A stretch of DNA of 6,151 bases from UBA5287 sp041672395 (GTDB lineage Bacteria > Bacteroidota > Bacteroidia > Bacteroidales > Dysgonomonadaceae). Under the pieces are notes generated by a model that was not told the DNA's origin, ran no database searches, and was given only the letters and a program-made list of their open reading frames with translations. The DNA lies in the NCBI GenBank assembly GCA_041672395.1, contig JBAYZS010000088.1, positions 1 to 6,151 on the forward strand. Direction: 5' to 3'. A program made the translations under genes and the position numbers. Shown here piece after piece: positions 1-5,188 of this stretch (position 1 is the first letter of the stretch; each line of letters begins with the position of its first letter).

Positions 1-2
1 CT

Positions 3-101
3 GTTTTTCGCTCTACCTATTATTCTCCTGATAAACGACTGCTTAAAGGGAGTAACATTGAAGAATTGGCTTTTGAAATTACACAAATCATTAACGAATA
101 G
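3..101 (+). CDS. traA: ParA-type ATPase (TraA), C-terminal fragment
   Basis: This is the last 32 codons of a gene that starts left of the window; the reading frame is open from base 3 to the TAG at 99-101. The tail reads FRSTYYSPDKRLLKGSNIEE and continues with a short amphipathic helix ending in IINE. A Phe-Arg-Ser-Thr run followed by a Lys/Gly-Ser-Asn-Ile-Glu-Glu-Leu-Ala stretch resembles the C-terminus of the ParA/Soj-like ATPases (TraA) that open the tra operon of Bacteroides conjugative transposons. The Walker motifs are outside the window, so the family call rests on this tail and on position: six bases downstream lies a DUF3408 gene, the usual neighbour. The expected role is ATP-dependent partition or positioning of the element's DNA, which is inferred. 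Confidence 0.72.
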   Translation, partial: VFRSTYYSPDKRLLKGSNIEELAFEITQIINE

Positions 102-107
102 AATAGT

Positions 108-563
108 ATGGCTAAAAGAAAAATTGACGAAAATTTGATGAAAGAGATGGTATCGAAAGGATTTAATCGTCGTCCCCTCACACCCACACATAAAGCTACA
201 TCTTCGGAAGATCCACTGGATAGTTTGCCACTTACCTCAAACGAAGTGCCAAACAAAGAAATAAAATCGGAGAACAATAAGGAGAGATATGAACCAAATA
301 ATATTGAACAGGAAGTGGGTATGGATATGGAACGATACAGCTCTTTGTTCTTGCAACCGATAAAATTTACTGACAGATCCAATTTTAGTATACACCGTAA
401 GACATTGAACCATTTGCGAGCTGTTTTAGAGGATACAGGCAGAACCACAACGTTGACCGGATTAATTGAGAACATTCTCAATCATCATCTCCATGAATAT
501 AAAGAGCTGATCAATAAATCAACGGCTAAAAATATCCGTAAGCAAACACTTACCAACCTATGA
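108..563 (+). CDS. DUF3408 domain conjugative transposon protein (TraB/TraC-like)
   Basis: A 151-residue soluble protein. Residues 1-30 are basic (MAKRKIDENLMKEMVSKGFN), residues 31-70 are polar and probably disordered, and residues about 74-135 form the conserved core. The core has an aromatic/Leu stretch (ERYSSLFL), then NFSIHRKTLNHLRAVL, then TTLTGLIENILNHHLHEY. A 'strand, His/Arg helix, Asn-Ile-Leu-x-His-His-Leu helix' pattern is typical of DUF3408 proteins of Bacteroidota conjugative elements. The layout suggests a ribbon-helix-helix-like DNA-binding fold, so a DNA-binding or partition accessory role beside the upstream ParA is plausible but inferred. The ATG at 108 is six bases after the upstream stop, and the next in-frame ATG (138) would remove part of the basic N-terminus. 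The stop overlaps the next start (ATGA, 560-563), suggesting coupled translation. I leave the symbol blank because several paralogues (traB, traC) share this domain. Confidence 0.82.
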   Translation: MAKRKIDENLMKEMVSKGFNRRPLTPTHKATSSEDPLDSLPLTSNEVPNKEIKSENNKERYEPNNIEQEVGMDMERYSSLFLQPIKFTDRSNFSIHRKTLNHLRAVLEDTGRTTTLTGLIENILNHHLHEYKELINKSTAKNIRKQTLTNL

Positions 564-1249
564 ACACTTTTGTTGCCATACTGCTGCTTATTATTATCTG
601 TTTAACGCTGACAATTCATTATCAGCATAAGATAATCATACAGCTTAAGGAAATGTTGAAAGATGATCCCAAAAAAAAGGTGGAAAAGAGCAGGAAATCG
701 TCTGTTCCAAATATTATGGGCATCTCTAAACGACAAGAAAAGACAAGAACCGACAGTGAACGACAAGAATTAAAACCAATTGATTCTTCTGTTACTTTTG
801 CTTTGCAAAGCGAAAAAAAAGAACAGGCGCCTCCTGATGAGAACGACAATATGGACCTTGACTCAGATGAATTTGAAGAGTTGGACCCGTTGGAATTAGA
901 AGATCCTATCTCCGCTGAAGAGATGGACGAAGTGAACGCTATGTTCAACGATGCAGTTATCATCAATCCGAAAAGTGTCTTACACAAAGAGGTACATTCT
1001 CTGAATCAGTTTCTGATAAATAGTGATTCAGACCAAAAAGAAGAGGATACAGCTTTTGCTACGTTCACCAAAATAGAGGGCAGTGATTTTGCCAAAAAGA
1101 TGTTAGCGGCGTATGCACCAAAAAGTAAAGCGTTACTGGTGAAATGGCAAGAAAGAATTTATGCGCAAGAAAAAGAGGTGAAAGAAGAAAAGATACATCC
1201 GTCATCAGCTGAACAGAATAAAGCGTTTGACATATACGATTACCTGTAA
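560..1249 (+). CDS. TraD-like membrane-anchored acidic protein of the conjugative transposon
   Basis: A 229-residue protein of three parts. Residues about 3-21 are one hydrophobic segment (FVAILLLIIICLTLTIHY), probably an N-terminal membrane anchor. Residues 28-75 are strongly basic. Residues about 85-130 are strongly acidic (runs such as DLDSDEFEELDPLELEDP), followed by a helical C-terminal part that ends in FDIYDYL. The same architecture (N-terminal TM, charged low-complexity linker, helical tail ending in a Phe-[DN]-Ile-x-[DN]-[YF] motif) and the slot between the DUF3408 gene and traE fit the TraD proteins of CTnDOT-type elements. Assignment is by position and architecture rather than by a catalytic motif, and no enzymatic residues are apparent. 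The function in transfer is unknown; a scaffold or accessory role at the inner membrane is only a guess. The start overlaps the previous stop by four bases. Confidence 0.6.
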   Translation: MNTFVAILLLIIICLTLTIHYQHKIIIQLKEMLKDDPKKKVEKSRKSSVPNIMGISKRQEKTRTDSERQELKPIDSSVTFALQSEKKEQAPPDENDNMDLDSDEFEELDPLELEDPISAEEMDEVNAMFNDAVIINPKSVLHKEVHSLNQFLINSDSDQKEEDTAFATFTKIEGSDFAKKMLAAYAPKSKALLVKWQERIYAQEKEVKEEKIHPSSAEQNKAFDIYDYL

Positions 1250-1252
1250 ATA

Positions 1253-1288
1253 TTAATGAATCCAATTATAAACCACCGTTAATGAATC
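1253..1288 (+). repeat. Direct repeat TTAATGAATC, two copies 26 bp apart
   Basis: The ten bases TTAATGAATC occur exactly at 1253-1262 and again at 1279-1288, in the gap between the TraD-like gene and traE. Each copy carries an ATG. The 26-bp period and location just upstream of traE could suit a repeated operator, or two copies of a translation start region. A chance origin is possible in A+T-rich DNA. Confidence 0.5.
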
Positions 1289-1326
1289 AACAATTCATTT
1301 TCGGCTCTAAACAATCAACATTATGA
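1256..1326 (+). other. Two chained mini-ORFs leading into traE (possible leader peptides)
   Basis: Mini-ORF 1 runs 1256-1282 (8 codons, MNPIINHR) and its TAA overlaps the ATG of mini-ORF 2 by one base (TAATG, 1280-1284). Mini-ORF 2 runs 1282-1326 (14 codons, MNQQFIFGSKQSTL) and its TGA overlaps the traE start (ATGA, 1323-1326). Mini-ORF 1 begins seven bases after the stop of the TraD-like gene. Together they provide a nearly continuous stop-start path for ribosomes across the 73-bp gap. Both peptides start in the repeated TTAATGAATC motif, and the inverted repeat lies over the start of the second. Translation has not been shown and neither peptide is recognised, so this may be accidental. Confidence 0.3.
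1281..1299 (+). promoter_or_regulatory. Small inverted repeat upstream of traE
   Basis: AATGAAT (1281-1287) and ATTCATT (1293-1299) are perfect reverse complements separated by a 5-nt loop (CAACA), and four T residues cover 1298-1301. The stem is only seven pairs with a single G-C pair, so it would be a weak hairpin in RNA and a poor intrinsic terminator; as DNA it could be a small operator. The 1255-1261 copy of AATGAAT could pair with the same right arm as an alternative. No protein or RNA is identified that would use it. Confidence 0.35.
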
Positions 1327-1625
1327 CTTATAAAAGAATCTATCTCGCAGCAATGCTATTTATGCTTGCCGTCTATGAAGTCCTCGCACAAGGAGATGGT
1401 ACAACCGGTATTACCCGAGCAACGGAAATGATAACAGGTTATTTTGATCCTGCCACCAAGCTTATCTATGCCATTGGTGCAGTAGTGGGATTAATCGGTG
1501 GAGTAAAAGTATATGGCAAATTCAGCTCGGGTGATCCCGATACTTCCAAAACTGCTGCTTCGTGGTTTGGTGCATGTATCTTTTTAATTGTGGCAGCTAC
1601 AATTTTACGCTCTTTCTTCTTGTAA
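1323..1625 (+). CDS. traE: TraE, DUF4134 small membrane protein (VirB2-like pilin candidate)
   Basis: A 100-residue protein matching DUF4134 in size, order and sequence pattern. Residues 1-22 are a signal peptide with a basic start (MTYKR), hydrophobic core and probable cleavage at VLA|QG. Residues about 41-64 are a Gly-rich membrane helix preceded by YFDPATK. Residues about 65-80 form a short loop (KFSSGDPDTSKTAASW), and residues 81-99 a second membrane helix ending in ILRSFFL. After cleavage it would be a roughly 78-residue, two-helix protein, the topology of VirB2 pilins; the pilin role is inferred from this topology and from its position. The start is well placed: an in-frame TAA at 1308-1310 excludes any upstream extension, and the ATG is preceded by A-rich AAACAATCAACATT. 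It is followed 28 bases later by traF. Confidence 0.92.
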   Translation: MTYKRIYLAAMLFMLAVYEVLAQGDGTTGITRATEMITGYFDPATKLIYAIGAVVGLIGGVKVYGKFSSGDPDTSKTAASWFGACIFLIVAATILRSFFL

Positions 1626-1653
1626 GAAATAACGAAAAGAAGAAAAACAAGCG

Positions 1654-1974
1654 ATGAAACAATTTGAAATTAATAAAGGAATCGGGCGCAGTGTCGAATT
1701 CAAGGGACTTAAAGCGCAATACCTTTTCATCTTTGCAGGGGGATTACTGGGGATGTTTATCCTTGTGGTTGTGCTTTATATGATAGGGTTAAATCAGTAC
1801 ATCTGTATTGGGTTGGGCATCTTGGGTGCAACACTGATAGTGTGGCAAACATTTTCGCTCAACCGCAAATACGGTGAGCATGGATTGATGAAAGCAGGTG
1901 CTCGCAAGAATCACCCTCGTTTCCTTTTGAACCGTAAAAGCGTGAAGAATATTTTTAAAACAATTCGCAGATGA
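1654..1974 (+). CDS. traF: TraF, DUF4133 small membrane protein (VirB3-like)
   Basis: A 106-residue inner-membrane protein of the DUF4133 family. A short N-terminal segment (FEINKGIGRSVEFKGLKAQY) precedes two membrane helices at about 24-45 and 49-69. After the helices comes a basic cytoplasmic tail that opens with RKYGEHGLMKAGARKNHP, a stretch characteristic of this family. Size, two-helix hairpin, basic tail and position directly before the VirB4-type ATPase gene parallel VirB3, which works with VirB4 at the inner membrane of type IV secretion systems; that equivalence is inferred. The ATG at 1654 follows an A/G-rich stretch (GAAAAGAAGAAAAACAAGCG). The stop overlaps the traG start by ATGA (1971-1974), so translation of the two is probably coupled. 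Confidence 0.92.
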   Translation: MKQFEINKGIGRSVEFKGLKAQYLFIFAGGLLGMFILVVVLYMIGLNQYICIGLGILGATLIVWQTFSLNRKYGEHGLMKAGARKNHPRFLLNRKSVKNIFKTIRR

Positions 1975-4466
1975 GAAACAAAAGTAAAGTCACCACGCTG
2001 GAAAATAGGTTTCCGCTCTTGGCCATTGAAAACAATTGCATCGTCAGTAAAGATGCAGATATCACCATTGCGTTTCAGGTGGAACTGCCTGAACTCTTTA
2101 CTGTGACCAGTGATGAATACGATGCCATTCATGCTGCCTGGCACAAAGCCATCAGGGTATTACCCGATTATACCATCGTGCACAAACAGGATTGGTTTAT
2201 CAAAGAAAACTATCAACCCGATATTCAAAAGGATGCACTGAGCTTTTTATCCCGTTCCTTTGAACGACATTTCAACGAACGTCCGTTTTTAAATCACTCC
2301 TGCTATCTCTATTTGACCAAAACAACAAAAAAGCGCATGCTAGTGCAAAGCAATTTCTCGACGCTTTGTCGTGGAACAATTGTACCCAAAGAAGTGAAAG
2401 ACAAAGAATCGATTGTGCGTTTTCTGGAAACAGTGGATCAATTTGAACGAATTATCAACGACAGCGGCTATCTATCCATGAAAAGACTTTCTACCGATGA
2501 AATAATTGGTGCAGGAGAGCAAAAAGGATTGTTGGAACGCTACTTTTCACTGTGCTCAGAAGAGCATGCTGCGCTCGAAGATATTGCCTTTGGAACAAAT
2601 GAAGTACGCATTGGGGATAATATCCTCTCTGTGCACACCCTTTCGGATACGGATGATTTACCGGCTCGGGTGAGTACCGATAGTCGCTACGAAAAACTTT
2701 CGACCGACCGCTCTGATTGCCGTCTCTCCTTTGCTGCTCCGGTGGGATTGCTTTTGACGTGTAACCATATTTACAACCAATACCTGTTTATTGATAACAG
2801 CGATGAGCTGCTTCAAAAGTTTGAAAAGAGTGGTCGCAATATGCACTCGCTCGGAAGATACAGTCGCTCCAACCAAATCAATGAAGCGTGGATACAAGAA
2901 TACCTTAACGAAGCACATTCACAAGGATTGACATCCATTCGTGCGCATTTCAACGTGATGGCATGGAGCAACGACCGAGAAGAACTCAAACACATTAAAA
3001 ACGATGTGGGCAGTCAATTGGCACTAATGGAGTGTAAACCTCGCCACAACACGGTGGATGCTGCTACGCTTTATTGGGCAGCTATGCCGGGAAACAGTGC
3101 GGACTTTCCTTCCGAAGAGGGTTTTTACACCTTTATCGAACCTGCGTTGTGTTTCTTCTGTGAAGAGACCAACTACAAAAGTTCGCCCTCCCCTTTTGGA
3201 ATTAAAATGGTCGACCGTCTTACAGGAAAGCCTCTTCATTTAGACATTTCGGATTTGCCGATGAAGCGTGGCATAACCACCAACCGCAACAAGTTTATTT
3301 TAGGTCCCTCGGGAAGTGGAAAGTCCTTTTTTACCAATCACATGGTACGCCAATATTACGAGCAAGGAGCGCATGTGCTTATGGTAGATACAGGTAACTC
3401 TTATCAAGGACTTTGTACATTAATCAACCGTAAAACCAATGGTGATGATGGAATTTATATTACCTATACGGAAGAGAATCCCATTTCGTTTAACCCGTTT
3501 TATACGGATGATTACCTGTTCGATGTAGAGAAAAAAGAGAGTATCAAAACACTCATATTAACCCTTTGGAAAAGAGATGATGAACCACCCACACGTTCGG
3601 AAGAGGTGGCACTTTCCAATGCTGTTTCACGCTATATACAGCGCATTAAAAATGATCGAACCATAACGCCCTGTTTCAATACTTTCTATGAATATATACA
3701 AGGGGATTATCGCAAGGTATTGGAACTAAAAAATGTCAGGGAGAAAGATTTTGATCTGGACGGCTTTATTAACGTACTGGAACCCTATTATAAGGGCGGT
3801 GAATATGATTTCTTGCTCAATTCGGACAAAGCACTTGACCTGCTTTCCAAACGGTTTATTGTTTTTGAAATTGATGCGATTAAAGATCACAAAATTCTCT
3901 TCCCGATAACAACCATTATCATCATGGAGGTTTTTATCAGCAAAATGCGCCGATTAAAAGGTATCCGTAAATTAATCCTGATTGAAGAGGCTTGGAAAGC
4001 GATTGCATCAGCGAATATGGCGGGTTACATCAAGTATTTGTACAAAACCGTTCGTAAGTATTTTGGGGAAGCCATTGTGGTCACCCAGGAGGTGGATGAC
4101 ATTATTCAATCGCCCATTGTGAAAGAGAGTATTATCAATAACAGTGATTGTAAAATCCTGTTGGATCAACGTAAGTACCTGAACAAATTCGATGATATTC
4201 AAACAATGCTCGGACTCACCGAAAAAGAGAAATCGCAAATTCTTTCCATCAATATGAATAACGCTGCGAATCGCCTTTACAAAGAGGTTTGGATTGGTCT
4301 GGGAGGAACACAATCTGCGGTGTATGCTACAGAAGTTTCCGCAGAAGAATACCTGACTTATACCACGGAAGAGACCGAAAAAATGGAGGTGATGGAACTG
4401 GCAGAAAAGCTAGACGGGAACATTGAATTGGCCATTAAACAGTTGGCTGAACGTAAAAGAGAATGA
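1971..4466 (+). CDS. traG: TraG, VirB4-family conjugation ATPase
   Basis: An 831-residue ATPase, full length for Bacteroidota conjugative transposon TraG proteins, which energises assembly of and transport through the type IV secretion channel at the inner membrane. The first 75 or so residues (TLENRFPLLAIENNCIVSKD onward, with KQDWF) match the N-terminal DUF3875 region of these TraG proteins. A middle region (about 75-420) carries the family's GLLERYFSL segment near 186. The C-terminal P-loop domain has Walker A GPSGSGKS at 445-452, Walker B LILIEEAW at 668-675 with the two acidic residues at 672-673, TQEVDD at 705-710, and the late motif NNSDCKILLDQ at 723-733. All the catalytic motifs I looked for are present, so the protein should be active. 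The start is fixed by the ATGA overlap with traF. No frameshift or intron is visible. Confidence 0.96.
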   Translation: MRNKSKVTTLENRFPLLAIENNCIVSKDADITIAFQVELPELFTVTSDEYDAIHAAWHKAIRVLPDYTIVHKQDWFIKENYQPDIQKDALSFLSRSFERHFNERPFLNHSCYLYLTKTTKKRMLVQSNFSTLCRGTIVPKEVKDKESIVRFLETVDQFERIINDSGYLSMKRLSTDEIIGAGEQKGLLERYFSLCSEEHAALEDIAFGTNEVRIGDNILSVHTLSDTDDLPARVSTDSRYEKLSTDRSDCRLSFAAPVGLLLTCNHIYNQYLFIDNSDELLQKFEKSGRNMHSLGRYSRSNQINEAWIQEYLNEAHSQGLTSIRAHFNVMAWSNDREELKHIKNDVGSQLALMECKPRHNTVDAATLYWAAMPGNSADFPSEEGFYTFIEPALCFFCEETNYKSSPSPFGIKMVDRLTGKPLHLDISDLPMKRGITTNRNKFILGPSGSGKSFFTNHMVRQYYEQGAHVLMVDTGNSYQGLCTLINRKTNGDDGIYITYTEENPISFNPFYTDDYLFDVEKKESIKTLILTLWKRDDEPPTRSEEVALSNAVSRYIQRIKNDRTITPCFNTFYEYIQGDYRKVLELKNVREKDFDLDGFINVLEPYYKGGEYDFLLNSDKALDLLSKRFIVFEIDAIKDHKILFPITTIIIMEVFISKMRRLKGIRKLILIEEAWKAIASANMAGYIKYLYKTVRKYFGEAIVVTQEVDDIIQSPIVKESIINNSDCKILLDQRKYLNKFDDIQTMLGLTEKEKSQILSINMNNAANRLYKEVWIGLGGTQSAVYATEVSAEEYLTYTTEETEKMEVMELAEKLDGNIELAIKQLAERKRE

Positions 4467-4510
4467 TCCTTATAAATTAGGTGAGAATAACATTTAACGA
4501 AAAAGAGAAT
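4450..4510 (+). repeat. Imperfect 15-bp direct repeat across the end of traG
   Basis: AACGTAAAAGAGAAT at 4450-4464 (last codons of traG, reaching the first base of its stop) recurs as AACGAAAAAGAGAAT at 4496-4510 in the gap before traI, with 14 of 15 bases the same and a 46-bp period. The unit is A-rich, so chance is possible. It may mark a small duplication or a deletion scar between traG and traI. The rest of the 89-bp gap is A+T-rich, with no ATG before the traI start and no hairpin-plus-T-run terminator or TAnnTTTG promoter box that I can see. Confidence 0.4.
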
Positions 4511-4555
4511 ATAAAAAATTGATTAGAATTTAACCACTTAAAATCCAAAGCAACA

Positions 4556-5185
4556 ATGAAAACTAAAATTATAATTCTGATGGTTGGATTGGCACTGTTT
4601 TATACCAAACATGCCCATGCTCAATTTATTGTGAACGATCCGATAAACGTGGCAACAAGTATCGGGAATACGGTAAAGGAAATTATACAAACCTCCAAAA
4701 CGGTAAAAAACACGATGGATAATTTCCGGGAAGTGGAAAAATTGTATGCCCAAGGCAAAGAGTATTATGATGCGCTGCAAAAAGTAAACAACTTGGTAAA
4801 AGATGCCCGCAAAGTGCAACAAACCATTTTAATGGTGGGCAACATTTCGGATATCTATGTAAACAGTTACCGTCGGATGCTGAACGACAAAAACTTTTCG
4901 CACGATGAGCTTATGGCCATCGCCTTTGGTTATGCCCAACTATTGGATGAAAGTACGGAATTGCTGAAAGAGCTCAAAGTGGTTACAACAGCAACATCGC
5001 TTTCTATGAGTGATAAGGAGCGGATGGACATTATTGAACGAATCCATAGTGAAGTGAGTGAGTATAGGAATTTGGTTGGCTATTACACCAACAAAAACAT
5101 CTCTATCAGCTACCTGCGCGCAAAAAAAGCAAATGACTCTCAGCGCATATTGGATTTATATGGTACAAACGAAAGATATTGGTAA
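4556..5185 (+). CDS. traI: TraI, DUF4141 secreted helical transfer protein (VirB5-position)
   Basis: A 209-residue protein of the DUF4141 family. Residues 1-22 are a clear signal peptide (MKTKIIILMVGLALFYTKHAHA, shown here in parts: basic MKTK, hydrophobic core 5-16, cleavage AHA|QF), so the mature protein acts in the periplasm. The mature part is nearly all helical and polar: residues about 35-90 contain heptad-like segments (KTVKNTMDNFREVEKLYAQG) likely to form a coiled coil. The rest continues as helices to a C-terminus ending NERYW. No membrane segment follows the signal. A secreted all-helical protein between the VirB4 and VirB6-like genes occupies the VirB5 slot, but homology to VirB5 is inferred from position and shape. 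The start is fixed by an in-frame TGA at 4520-4522 with no ATG between, and the start is preceded by A-rich TAAAATCCAAAGCAACA. traJ begins three bases after the stop. Confidence 0.9.
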   Translation: MKTKIIILMVGLALFYTKHAHAQFIVNDPINVATSIGNTVKEIIQTSKTVKNTMDNFREVEKLYAQGKEYYDALQKVNNLVKDARKVQQTILMVGNISDIYVNSYRRMLNDKNFSHDELMAIAFGYAQLLDESTELLKELKVVTTATSLSMSDKERMDIIERIHSEVSEYRNLVGYYTNKNISISYLRAKKANDSQRILDLYGTNERYW

Positions 5186-5188
5186 GCT

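Noticed and set aside
20..481. A 153-codon open frame on the minus strand opposite the DUF3408 gene
   Set aside because: It lies antisense to a gene with a recognised domain and good operon spacing. Its translation is a Ser/Phe/Ile/Leu-rich product typical of reverse reading of A-rich coding DNA, with no recognisable motif.
622..987. A 121-codon minus-strand open frame rich in Ser/Asn
   Set aside because: It mirrors the acidic and basic low-complexity part of the TraD-like gene; the Ser-rich runs are the reverse complement of Asp/Glu-rich codons.
1281..1301. Hairpin followed by TTTT as an intrinsic terminator after the TraD-like gene
   Set aside because: The stem has seven pairs with only one G-C pair and the T run is partly inside the stem, too weak for a convincing terminator in the middle of a co-directional operon.
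4008..4313. A 101-codon minus-strand open frame inside traG
   Set aside because: It is antisense to the conserved C-terminal ATPase motifs of TraG, which constrain this DNA; no independent signal supports it.
4467..4555. A promoter driving traI and traJ separately
   Set aside because: No TAnnTTTG box of the Bacteroidota type with an upstream TTG is visible; the A-rich stretch next to the start is better read as the usual translation initiation context.
4538..4822. A 94-codon minus-strand frame over the start of traI
   Set aside because: It is opposite the TraI signal peptide and helical region, and lacks a recognisable domain or a plausible context on the minus strand.
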